64,000 nt of DNA. It comes from Planctomycetota bacterium (GTDB taxonomy: Bacteria > Planctomycetota > Phycisphaerae > UBA1845 > UTPLA1). The stretch's first letter is position 1; each line of letters starts with the position of its first letter. The notes below the pieces were generated by a model, which saw only the letters and a list, made by a program, of their open reading frames with translations, made no database searches and had not been told where the DNA came from. The translations under genes and the position numbers were made by a program. Shown here one piece after another: positions 44,329-52,150 of the stretch. Location of the stretch: the NCBI GenBank assembly GCA_016235815.1, contig JACRIM010000039.1, positions 1 through 64,000 of the forward strand. Direction: 5' to 3'.

Positions 44329-44421
44329 ATGTATTCAGCCCCCATCAAGCAACTCCTGCCGACCATGACACCGGTCATTGATCGGATCATCGCCATTGAT
44401 ATTGCAGGGTTCCCCGGCTGA
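44329..44421 (+). CDS. Possible 30-residue leader peptide upstream of the MATE gene
   Basis: A short frame (MYSAPIKQLL...IAGFPG) lies between nfu and the strong terminator before the efflux gene. A GGAA sequence precedes its ATG. Its last bases, CCCCGG (44412-44417), can pair with CCGGGG (44470-44475), the 3' arm of the terminator. GGCTGAC (44416-44422), covering its stop codon, can pair with GTCAGCC at 44447-44453. That is the geometry of a translational attenuator. No homology is claimed. Confidence 0.35.
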   Translation: MYSAPIKQLLPTMTPVIDRIIAIDIAGFPG

Positions 44422-44450
44422 CCGTCCCGTTCACGATTGAACAACCGTCA

Positions 44451-44482
44451 GCCTCGGAAGTCGACACTTCCGGGGCTTTTTT
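44451..44482 (+). terminator. Strong intrinsic terminator 12 bases before the MATE start
   Basis: An 11-bp stem (44451-44461 with 44466-44476, one T-G pair) has the loop CGAC and runs into six T residues. It ends only 11 bases before the ATG of the MATE gene. Either it ends the nfu transcript and the pump has a nearly leaderless start, or it acts as an attenuator. Confidence 0.85.
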
Positions 44483-44493
44483 GTTGATAGGCC

Positions 44494-45942
44494 ATGCACG
44501 ACTCGACGCACAAAATTGAACTGAGCGACGCGCCCTCCTTCAAACAGGAGCTGCGCCTGCTTCTCACCCTCGCCATCCCCACCGTCGGCGCGAAGCTTTC
44601 GCACATGGCGCTCGGCTTCACGGACTTTGTCTTCGTATCCAAAATGGGAACCGAAGCAACCGCCGCCATCAGCCCCGCCACCATCTTCTGTTTCATCGTC
44701 CTCTGCATGGGCATGGGCTGCGTGACCAGCATCCAGACCTTCGCCGCCCAGTCGCTCGGCCGCGGCGAGCCGCATCGCGCCGCCGCCTACGTCTGGCAAT
44801 CGTTCTACGTCGGATTCTTCTTCCTCTTACTGACCTGGCCCGCGATCCAACTAATGCGCCCCTTCTGGACCTTGGTCGGCCACCCGGAAAACGTCCGCGA
44901 AATGGAGATCGCCTTTTGCGAAATCGACCTCTGGTCCATGGGCCTGGCCATCATCTGCGTCGGGCTGGAGAGCTTCTTCAACGGCATCCAACGACCGGCC
45001 GTCGCCCTTTGGTCCGTCGCCGCGGCGATCCTCTTCAACGCACTGGGCGACTACGCCCTGATCTTCGGCAAGTGGGGGTTCCCAGCGATGGGAATCAGAG
45101 GCTCGGCATTGGCCACGGTCCTCGCCTGGGGTGTCCGCATCGGCATCATGCTGACCGCGTTCCTTTCGCTGAAATATGAGGCTGCCTTTCACACGCGCCG
45201 AAATTGGCGACTTAACTTCGGCAGGCTATGGGAAATTCTGCGAATGGGCGGCCCTATCGGCGTACAGTGGTTTCTCGATGTCACCTCGTGGTTTGTCTTC
45301 ATCGGCCTCATCATGGCCAAATTCGGCACCGAAACGCTCGCGGCCTCTAACATCGCCACTCAGCTCATGCACATGTCATTCATGCCGGCCATCGGGATCG
45401 GCACTGCCGTTGCTTCGCTGGTGGGCCACGCCATTGGCGCGAAGAAGCTCGCCCTTGCACAGCGCCATGGGCGCGACGGCATGGTGGTCACCATGATCTA
45501 CATGGGCGCGATCGGTCTGATCTATTGGCTCGGCCGGTATCGCCTGATGGCTTGGCTCTCAACCGACCCGGTCGTTATCGAGATCGGCGCAGGCATCCTG
45601 CTTTGGGCCGCCGTCTTTCAGGTCTTTGACGCCATGGGCATCAATTACATCTCCGCCCTGCGCGGCGCGGGCGACACCAAATGGCCCATGCTATACGTCA
45701 TTTTTCACTGTTGGATCATCTTCATCGGCGGTGGCCTGCTCATGGTTCGCTTCGCCCCGGGCCTCGGCTACCACGGACCCTGGATGATCTGTACGCTCTA
45801 CATTATCTTGCTCGGCCTGACGCTGTGGGTTCGCTGGCGACGCGGCGAATGGCAGCGGATCGACCTGTTCAAGAAGAACGATGAAATGGCCGGCATGGAT
45901 CATGCGCCCGGCGTACCTCTACTCTCCGCGGATGCGGAGTAA
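44494..45942 (+). CDS. MATE-family multidrug/cation antiporter
   Basis: This 482-residue protein has 12 predicted membrane helices in two related halves. Each starts with the MATE pattern: AIPTVGAKLSHMALGFTDFVFVSKMGTEATAA in the first half, GPIGVQWFLDVTSWFVFIGLIMAKFGTETLAASNIA in the second. VASLVGHAIGAKKLALAQRHGR follows the second. These pumps export cationic drugs or metabolites against Na+ or H+. ileS starts 14 bases downstream, so both may share a transcript. A terminator lies just upstream of the start. Confidence 0.9.
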   Translation: MHDSTHKIELSDAPSFKQELRLLLTLAIPTVGAKLSHMALGFTDFVFVSKMGTEATAAISPATIFCFIVLCMGMGCVTSIQTFAAQSLGRGEPHRAAAYVWQSFYVGFFFLLLTWPAIQLMRPFWTLVGHPENVREMEIAFCEIDLWSMGLAIICVGLESFFNGIQRPAVALWSVAAAILFNALGDYALIFGKWGFPAMGIRGSALATVLAWGVRIGIMLTAFLSLKYEAAFHTRRNWRLNFGRLWEILRMGGPIGVQWFLDVTSWFVFIGLIMAKFGTETLAASNIATQLMHMSFMPAIGIGTAVASLVGHAIGAKKLALAQRHGRDGMVVTMIYMGAIGLIYWLGRYRLMAWLSTDPVVIEIGAGILLWAAVFQVFDAMGINYISALRGAGDTKWPMLYVIFHCWIIFIGGGLLMVRFAPGLGYHGPWMICTLYIILLGLTLWVRWRRGEWQRIDLFKKNDEMAGMDHAPGVPLLSADAE

Positions 45943-45956
45943 CGATCGAATCGACC

Positions 45957-48900
45957 ATGTTCAAAGAAGTCCCCAATCAATTCGACTTTCCCAGGATGGA
46001 GCAGGAAATCCGCGCCTTCTGGGAGGCAAGCAATATCTACGAAAAATCCCTCGCCAATCGCAAGGGCGGAAAACCCTTCGTCTTCTATGAAGGCCCCCCC
46101 ACCGCCAACGGCCTGCCACACCCCGGCCACTGCCTCACCCGCGCCATCAAGGATTTGTTCCCGCGCTTCAAAACCATGACCGGCCACTACGTCCTCCGCA
46201 AAGGCGGCTGGGACACCCACGGCCTTCCTGTCGAAGTCGAAGTCTGCAAGGAACTCGGCATCCACACCAAGGAAGAAATCGAGGCCTACGGCGTCGAGGC
46301 CTTCAACCGCAAATGCCTCGAAAGCGTGTTTCGCTACACGAAGGAATGGGAAGAACTCACCAAGCGCCTCGGCTTCTGGGTGAATCTCGAAGAGGCGTAT
46401 GTCACGTATCACCAAAGATACATAGAGAGCGTCTGGTGGAGTCTCAAACAACTCTTCGACGCCGGCCTCCTTTATCAAGGCCACAAGATCGTCTGGTGGT
46501 GGGCGCAGGGCGGCACGGCGCTCTCCAGCGGCGAAGTCGGCCAAGGCTATCGCGAAGTCGACGACCCATCGGTCTATGTGCGATTTCCGCTCGTCGAGGA
46601 TGACCGCTTCAACGCGTTATTTGCCGGGCACGATCTGAGCCGCGACCGTAAGGAAGCGGGTTCTGCTGATGGAGAAAAGAACCCGCTTGCTGACGCGCGC
46701 GGCTCGGAAAGAGCGTTGCGCGTTTCGCTCCTCGTCTGGACCACCACCCCGTGGACGCTCCCCAGCAACACATTCGCCGCCGTTCGCAAGGATTTCGATT
46801 ACGCCATCGTCCACGACGAAGAAACCGGCGAACGATTGATCTTCGCCGCATCTCTCGTTGAGTCGATCGCAAAGAAAGTAAAGAAGACGGAGAAATGGAA
46901 AGTCGAGCAGACGGTAAAAGGCAGCGCACTCGTCGGCCTCAGCTATCGACCGCCGTTCGACTACTACCGAAAACGCCCTGCAAAAGAAATCGTCCCCCAC
47001 GCCGAGCCGGGCATTCCGCTCGGTGATTACAAACCCGCCCTCACCACCGGCGGCACCGACTACGCCTGCTGGCGAGTCCTCCATGCCGACTTCGTCACGC
47101 TCGACTCCGGCACCGGGCTCGTCCACGAAGCCCCCGCGTTCGGTGAAGTGGACTACAACCTTCTGCAAGAAGAGCGCAAACGATTCAAAAACCCCGACTC
47201 CGTCCCGCTGCTTTGCGCCGTCGCCCCCAACGGCAAATTCACCGACGACGCCCCCGCCTACAAAGGCCGCTTTGTCAAAGAATGCGACAAAGACATCAGC
47301 CGCGACCTCAAAGAGCGCGGCCTGCTCCTGCATCAAGAACAATACCGCCACGACTACCCCTTCTGCTGGCGCGCCGAGGAAGACCCGCTCATCCAATATC
47401 CGCGACGAAGCTGGTTCATCCGCACGACGCAGTTCAAGGACGCCATGCTGGAGAACAACAGCCGCATCAATTGGCTGCCCGACCACATCAAGGAAGGCCG
47501 CTTCGGCAATTTCCTCCGCGACAACGTTGACTGGTCCCTCTCCCGCGAGCGCTACTGGGGAACGCCGCTGCCGATCTGGGTCTGCGACGCCTGCAGCCAC
47601 ATGGAAGCGATCGACTCCTACGACTCCCTCGTCGCCAAGCCCGGCGTGAAGGGACTGGAAGTCTGGGAAAACGCCAAGAAGAAAGAGCCGACCCTCAGCG
47701 ACCACCTAAAGGTCCACAAGCCCTACATCGACGCGATCACCTACGCCTGCCCCAAGTGCGCAGTACCGAGCCGCGACCGTAAGGGAGCGGGTTCAAATTC
47801 CGCCACGACGAACCCGCTTGCTAACGCGCGCGGCTCTGATGCGCGCATGCACCGCGTCCCCGAAGTCATCGACTGTTGGTATGACTCCGGCGCCATGCCC
47901 TTCGCTCAATGGGGCTACCCACACAAGAACGCCGAGATGTTCGCCTCGCAATTCCCCGCCGACTTCATCAGCGAAGCCCTCGACCAGACACGCGGCTGGT
48001 TCTACTCGCTCACCGCCATCAGCACGCTGCTATTCGGAAAGAACGGCGTCGCGGGTGGCATGGGTAAGCGCAGCTTACCCGTGGCGACGCGCGAAGAACC
48101 CACGGGCAAACAGAGTTTGCCCATGCCACCCCAGGACTATCCCCACCCGTTTAAAAACTGCATCGTCCTCGGCCTCCTCATGGGTGAGGACGGCCTGAAG
48201 ATGTCCAAGAGCAAGAAGAACTACAAAGACCCGACCTACATCTTCGATCACGAAGGCGCCGACGCCATGCGCTGGCTCTTCTTCTCCGGCCAGACCCCGT
48301 GGACCAGCATCCGCTTCCAGGAATCCGCCATCGCCGAGGCCCAGCGCGAGTTCCTCATCCGCCTCTACAACTGCTACAGCTTCTTCGTCATCTACGCGAA
48401 CATCGACAAGTGGACACCCAATCCGAGCCGCGACCACACTCAGAGCCGCGACCACACTCAGAGCCGCGACCACACTCAGAGCCGCGACCGTCAGGGAGCG
48501 GGTTCTTCTGGCGACGAAAACAACCCGCTTGCTGACGCGCGCGGCTCGGTTTCCGAACTCGACCGCTGGATCCTCAGCGAACTCGCCCAATGCAGCCTCA
48601 CCGTCCACGATCGCATGGACGAGTACGACAACTACAACGCCGCCAAGTCCCTCATCGCCTTCGTGGACGCCCTCTCCAATTGGTACGTCCGCCGCAGCCG
48701 CGATCGCTTCTGGAAAAGCGGCATGGACGACGACAAGTCCGGCGCCTACGCCACGCTCCACGAGTGCCTCGTCACCGTCGCCAAACTCATCGCCCCCTTC
48801 ACACCCTTCATCGCCGAGTCGATGTATCAGAATCTCGTCCGCACGCACGATGCCGCCGCCCCCGAGAGCATCCATCTTTGCGACTACCCCGTGACCGCCA

Positions 48901-49685
48901 CGACCCGCACCGCTGCACTGTCGCGCGTCGATGCCAAGCTCAACGAAGAGATCGACCTCGTTCGCCAACTCGTCTCCTGCGGCCGCGCGGCCCGAAGCGC
49001 CGCGAAGCTCCGCGTCCGCCAACCCCTGGCCGCCGTGGAACTCTTCCACCGGGCCGCCGACGTCGTGAAGCGCCATGAGGCCGTCATCAAGGACGAGCTG
49101 AATATCAAACGAATCGAGTTCAAAGACTCCGCCGCAATCGCCGAGTACGTCACCTACGACCTCAAGCCCGATTTCAAAAAGATCGGCCCCAAGCACGGCG
49201 CTCTCGCACCGAAGATCAAGGCCGCCCTCGGCGCAATGAAGGACGTCGGCCCGTTGGTGAAGTCGCTGGAACAGTCGGCGACATGCACCATCACCGTCGA
49301 TGGCAAAGAAGTTCAACTCACCACCGACGAAGTCCTCGTCGAACTCCACGCCAAGGAAGGCTACTCCGCCGAGCGAATCCCCGGCCAGGGCATCCTCGTC
49401 CTCAACACCAGCCTCACCCCCGCCCTCATCGATGAAGGCATGGCCCGTGATCTGGTGAATCAAGTTCAGCAGGTGCGTAAAAATCTGAACCTCAAATACG
49501 AGCAACGCATCGACCTCGCCATCACCGGCGACGCCGACATCCAGCGCATCGTGTCCAGCTTCGGCGAATACATCATGGGCGAGACGCTGGCTACAAGCCT
49601 GCTTACTGCTCCCTTACGCGATACTCAGCCAACGGAGGCTGACATCGAAGGCCACGCCGCCCAGGTGTTCGTAAAACCACAATAG
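45957..49685 (+). CDS. ileS: Isoleucyl-tRNA synthetase with in-frame repeat insertions
   Basis: This 1242-residue class I synthetase has an adenylation HIGH-type motif at residues 55-58 (HPGH in PPTANGLPHPGH). The CP1 editing domain occupies about 180-400 and KMSKS is at about 748-752 (GLKMSKSKKN). The tRNA-binding helical domain and the C-terminal domain typical of the eukaryote-like IleRS2 group follow. Four low-complexity insertions encoded by repeats interrupt the chain: residues 228-250 and 605-627 (69-bp element), 700-725 (77-bp palindrome), and 824-864 (three 18-bp units plus the 69-bp element). All keep the frame and fall between conserved blocks, so the enzyme is probably functional. 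IleRS2-type enzymes are often mupirocin-resistant (family knowledge). Confidence 0.95.
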   Translation: MFKEVPNQFDFPRMEQEIRAFWEASNIYEKSLANRKGGKPFVFYEGPPTANGLPHPGHCLTRAIKDLFPRFKTMTGHYVLRKGGWDTHGLPVEVEVCKELGIHTKEEIEAYGVEAFNRKCLESVFRYTKEWEELTKRLGFWVNLEEAYVTYHQRYIESVWWSLKQLFDAGLLYQGHKIVWWWAQGGTALSSGEVGQGYREVDDPSVYVRFPLVEDDRFNALFAGHDLSRDRKEAGSADGEKNPLADARGSERALRVSLLVWTTTPWTLPSNTFAAVRKDFDYAIVHDEETGERLIFAASLVESIAKKVKKTEKWKVEQTVKGSALVGLSYRPPFDYYRKRPAKEIVPHAEPGIPLGDYKPALTTGGTDYACWRVLHADFVTLDSGTGLVHEAPAFGEVDYNLLQEERKRFKNPDSVPLLCAVAPNGKFTDDAPAYKGRFVKECDKDISRDLKERGLLLHQEQYRHDYPFCWRAEEDPLIQYPRRSWFIRTTQFKDAMLENNSRINWLPDHIKEGRFGNFLRDNVDWSLSRERYWGTPLPIWVCDACSHMEAIDSYDSLVAKPGVKGLEVWENAKKKEPTLSDHLKVHKPYIDAITYACPKCAVPSRDRKGAGSNSATTNPLANARGSDARMHRVPEVIDCWYDSGAMPFAQWGYPHKNAEMFASQFPADFISEALDQTRGWFYSLTAISTLLFGKNGVAGGMGKRSLPVATREEPTGKQSLPMPPQDYPHPFKNCIVLGLLMGEDGLKMSKSKKNYKDPTYIFDHEGADAMRWLFFSGQTPWTSIRFQESAIAEAQREFLIRLYNCYSFFVIYANIDKWTPNPSRDHTQSRDHTQSRDHTQSRDRQGAGSSGDENNPLADARGSVSELDRWILSELAQCSLTVHDRMDEYDNYNAAKSLIAFVDALSNWYVRRSRDRFWKSGMDDDKSGAYATLHECLVTVAKLIAPFTPFIAESMYQNLVRTHDAAAPESIHLCDYPVTATTRTAALSRVDAKLNEEIDLVRQLVSCGRAARSAAKLRVRQPLAAVELFHRAADVVKRHEAVIKDELNIKRIEFKDSAAIAEYVTYDLKPDFKKIGPKHGALAPKIKAALGAMKDVGPLVKSLEQSATCTITVDGKEVQLTTDEVLVELHAKEGYSAERIPGQGILVLNTSLTPALIDEGMARDLVNQVQQVRKNLNLKYEQRIDLAITGDADIQRIVSSFGEYIMGETLATSLLTAPLRDTQPTEADIEGHAAQVFVKPQ
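46637..46705. repeat. 69-bp palindromic coding element, copy 1 (in ileS)
   Basis: Outer arms GAGCCGCG and CGCGGCTC and inner arms AGCGGGTT and AACCCGCT surround a variable centre. It encodes SRDRKEAGS, then a variable middle, then NPLADARGS. It lies at the start of the editing-domain region. Confidence 0.9.
47768..47836. repeat. 69-bp palindromic coding element, copy 2 (in ileS)
   Basis: The length and arms match copy 1. It encodes SRDRKGAGS...NPLANARGS. The centre differs from copy 1, while the arms are conserved. It lies between a Cys-containing strand (YACPKCA) and the catalytic-domain block VIDCWYDSGAMPF. Confidence 0.9.
48054..48130. repeat. 77-bp cloverleaf-like palindrome (in ileS)
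   Basis: Outer arms GGTGGCATGGG and CCCATGCCACC enclose two perfect 8-bp hairpins, GGGTAAGC-GCA-GCTTACCC and GGGCAAAC-AGA-GTTTGCCC. CCCGTGG and CCACGGG lie between them. The element is read through in frame (GGMGKRSLPVATREEP...) just before the KMSKS loop. It is unrelated in sequence to the 69-bp element. Confidence 0.85.
48425..48478. repeat. Three tandem 18-bp units (in ileS)
   Basis: GAGCCGCGACCACACTCA is repeated three times without change, encoding SRDHTQ three times. The first 11 bases equal the left arm of the 69-bp element that follows directly. Confidence 0.95.
48479..48547. repeat. 69-bp palindromic coding element, copy 3 (in ileS)
   Basis: It encodes SRDRQGAGS...NPLADARGS. It sits at the junction between the catalytic core and the helical anticodon-binding domain (SELDRWILSELAQ follows). 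Confidence 0.9.
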
Positions 49686-49762
49686 CCACTCACCACGGGA
49701 AGTTTCGACTTTTCGATTTTTCGACGTTTCGACTTTTGCAAAGCAAAGGCGTTCCGACTTTT

Positions 49763-50557
49763 ATGAAATACACCGCCAAAACCGCCGACAAATTCGTCCT
49801 CTACCAGAACGCCGTCCAATCCGCTGATGCCGAGGTCGATTTCATCGATCGCCTCTACAAAAAAGCCTACGGCCGCCCCGCCCTTCACTTTCGCGAAGAT
49901 TTCTGCGGCACCCAGCTTATCTCCTGCGAGTGGGCCAAACTGCGGAAAGAGAATGAAGCCTGGGGCGTCGACCTCGATCAGCCCACCCTCGACTGGGGCC
50001 GCGACCATAACATCTCGAAACTCAAGCCCGACGTCGCCGCTCGCGTCCACCAGCTTCACCAAAACGTCTTCCACGTCATCAAGCCCAAGGTCGAAATCAT
50101 CGGCGCGTTCAACTTCAGTTACTTCATCTTCAAAGAGCGCCGCACCCTGGTGACGTACTTCAAAGCCGTCAGAAAGTCGCTCGCTTCCGAGGGCCTCTTT
50201 GTCCTCGACTGCTACGGCGGTTGGGAATCGCAACAGGTCATGCAGGAAAAAACCAAGCACGACGGCTTCACCTACATCTGGGACCAGGCCGCCTACGACC
50301 CCATCAACGACCACACCCTCTGCCACATCCACTTCAAGTTCCCCGATGGCACGAAAATGAAAAAGGCCTTCACCTACGACTGGCGGCTCTGGACCCTCGG
50401 CGGCATCCGTGACTGCCTCTTCGACGCCGGCTTCAGCAAGACCGATGTCTACTGGGAAGGCACCACGAAAAAAGGCGAGGGCGACGGCCAATTTCGCAAA
50501 ACAAAGGAAGCCGAAAACGAACCCGGCTGGATCGCCTACATCGCCGCGATGCCCTGA
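49763..50557 (+). CDS. Class I SAM-dependent methyltransferase
   Basis: This 264-residue protein starts at ATG 49763. FREDFCGTQLISCEWAK corresponds to motif I in a variant form, AWGVDLDQPTLDWG has the acidic residue that binds the SAM ribose, and FNFSYFIF and GLFVLDCYGG follow as motifs IV/V. The substrate is unknown. The 77 bases before it contain repeated TTTCGACTTTT phrases. It lies between ileS and the mutase gene on the same strand. Confidence 0.75.
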   Translation: MKYTAKTADKFVLYQNAVQSADAEVDFIDRLYKKAYGRPALHFREDFCGTQLISCEWAKLRKENEAWGVDLDQPTLDWGRDHNISKLKPDVAARVHQLHQNVFHVIKPKVEIIGAFNFSYFIFKERRTLVTYFKAVRKSLASEGLFVLDCYGGWESQQVMQEKTKHDGFTYIWDQAAYDPINDHTLCHIHFKFPDGTKMKKAFTYDWRLWTLGGIRDCLFDAGFSKTDVYWEGTTKKGEGDGQFRKTKEAENEPGWIAYIAAMP

Positions 50558-50586
50558 CGTACAATTCATACCCTGTGCAATCCGAG

Positions 50587-50606
50587 CACCGGGCGCTAGC
50601 CCGGTG
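50587..50606. repeat. Perfect 8-bp hairpin between methyltransferase and mutase genes
   Basis: CACCGGGC and GCCCGGTG flank the loop GCTA. No T-run follows, so it is not an intrinsic terminator. It looks like another member of the palindromic repeats in this window. Confidence 0.7.
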
Positions 50607-50647
50607 GCCGCGCGATCACCAAATCGCATGACCAATAGGACTCCCCC

Positions 50648-51988
50648 ATGCCCCTCATGATGAGCGTCTCCGGTGTTCGCGGAATCATCGGCGAATCCAT
50701 GACCCCCGCCCTCGCCGCCGACCTCGGCGCCGCCTTCGGCTCCCACCTCGGAGGCGGCCGCGTCATCATCGGCCGCGACTCGCGCCCCAGCGGCGACATG
50801 GTCCTTTCCTCGCTCATCGGCGGACTGCTGTCGACCGGCTGCTCCGTCGTCGACCTCGGCGTCGTCACCACGCCCGGCACTGCCATGATGATCGCCGAAC
50901 TCGGCGGAGTCGGCGGCATCGTCATCACCGCCAGCCACAACCCGATCCAGTGGAACGGCATCAAATTCCTCACCCGCGAAGGCTACGCCCCACCGCCCGA
51001 CGTCGCCGAACAAATCTTCGCCCGCCATCGCAACAAAGACGTGCGCCTCGTCGATGTCGACCGCATCGGCCGCCTCACCCGCGACGACTCCACGGTGCAG
51101 CGTCATGTCGCCCGCGTGTTAAAAACGGTTGACGTGGAAGCCATCCGCCGTCGCAAGATCAAAGTCGTGCTCGACAGCGTCAACGGTGCCGGCGGAGCCG
51201 AAGGCCGCAAGCTCCTCGAAGACCTCGGCTGCACCGTCGTTCACGTCAACGGCGAACCCACCGGCCGCTTCGCCCACACCCCCGAACCCACCGCCGAAAA
51301 TCTCACCGGCCTCTGCGACGATGTTCGTAAACATGCCGCCGACATCGGCTTCGCCCAGGACCCCGACGCCGACCGCCTCGCCATCGTCGACAACACCGGC
51401 CGCTACATCGGCGAGGAATACACCATCGTCCTCGCCGCCAAGCAGGTTCTATCGAAGACACCCGGTCCCGCCGCCGTGAACCTCTCCACTTCGCGCATGA
51501 TCGACGACCTCGCCGCAAAGTCGGGAACCATCGTCCATCGAACCGCCGTCGGTGAAGCCCACGTGGCCCGCACCATTCGCGACAAGAAATGTGTCATCGG
51601 CGGCGAAGGCAACGGCGGCATCATCGACCCGCGCGTCGGCCTCGTCCGCGACAGCCTCGTCGGCATGGCGCTGACACTCAATCTTCTCGCCGACGACCCG
51701 CGCCCGCTCAACACGATCGTGGACGAGCTTCCGCGTTACACGATGGTAAAGTTGAAATACGAAATGGAACGCCCGAAGGTGGACGCCTGGCTCGTCGCGA
51801 CTCGAAAAATGGCCGCAAACATTGGCGCGAAACTCAACGACGCCGACGGCATCCGCCTCGACTGGCCCGAAGGCTGGGTCCACGTCCGCCCATCCAACAC
51901 CGAGCCGATCGCCCGAGTCATCTCAGAAGCAAAGGACGCACCCACCGCCAACGCCCTCGCTCAGCGAGTCGCCGACCTGCGCTCGTAG
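50648..51988 (+). CDS. glmM: Phosphoglucosamine mutase/phosphomannomutase
   Basis: This 446-residue alpha-D-phosphohexomutase has the four-domain pattern. The phosphoserine is in TASHNPIQWNG, Mg2+ ligands in DPDADRLAI, the sugar loop is GGEGNGG and the phosphate loop RPSNTEPI. GVRGIIG at the N terminus is also typical. GlmM converts glucosamine-6-P to glucosamine-1-P for UDP-GlcNAc; a phosphomannomutase/phosphoglucomutase role is equally possible from motifs, so the symbol is tentative. Its TAG stop lies inside the first unit of the tandem repeat at 51981. Confidence 0.8.
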   Translation: MPLMMSVSGVRGIIGESMTPALAADLGAAFGSHLGGGRVIIGRDSRPSGDMVLSSLIGGLLSTGCSVVDLGVVTTPGTAMMIAELGGVGGIVITASHNPIQWNGIKFLTREGYAPPPDVAEQIFARHRNKDVRLVDVDRIGRLTRDDSTVQRHVARVLKTVDVEAIRRRKIKVVLDSVNGAGGAEGRKLLEDLGCTVVHVNGEPTGRFAHTPEPTAENLTGLCDDVRKHAADIGFAQDPDADRLAIVDNTGRYIGEEYTIVLAAKQVLSKTPGPAAVNLSTSRMIDDLAAKSGTIVHRTAVGEAHVARTIRDKKCVIGGEGNGGIIDPRVGLVRDSLVGMALTLNLLADDPRPLNTIVDELPRYTMVKLKYEMERPKVDAWLVATRKMAANIGAKLNDADGIRLDWPEGWVHVRPSNTEPIARVISEAKDAPTANALAQRVADLRS

Positions 51989-52148
51989 GGTCCGCTGTGC
52001 GGACCATCTCACTGTGGCCTCAAGCCTCAGGACTCAGCTCGTAGGGTCCGCTGTGCGGACCATCTCACTGTGGCCTCAAGCCTCAGGACTCAAGACTCAA
52101 GACTCAAGTCTCAAGACTCAAGACTCAACCCTCAACCCTCAACCCTTC
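51981..52148. repeat. Tandem 56-bp repeat plus heptamer array
   Basis: Two identical 56-bp units (51981-52036 and 52037-52092) each contain the hairpin GGTCCGC-TGT-GCGGACC. An array of GACTCAA-type heptamers with one inverted-looking unit, then CCCTCAA units, runs to about 52148. The first unit overlaps the last codons and stop of the mutase gene. The array ends at the stop codon of the leftward propeller gene. Confidence 0.9.
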
Positions 52149-52150
52149 CC

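Noticed and set aside
48425-48547. CRISPR-like regular repeats
   Set aside because: The 18-bp units are contiguous without spacers and are translated inside ileS.
48075-49505. 476-residue minus-strand open frame opposite the end of ileS
   Set aside because: It has no domain or start signal, and ileS is certain on the other strand.
49625-51106. 493-residue minus-strand open frame across the ileS end, methyltransferase and mutase genes
   Set aside because: It covers parts of three well-supported genes in antisense and has no recognisable motif.
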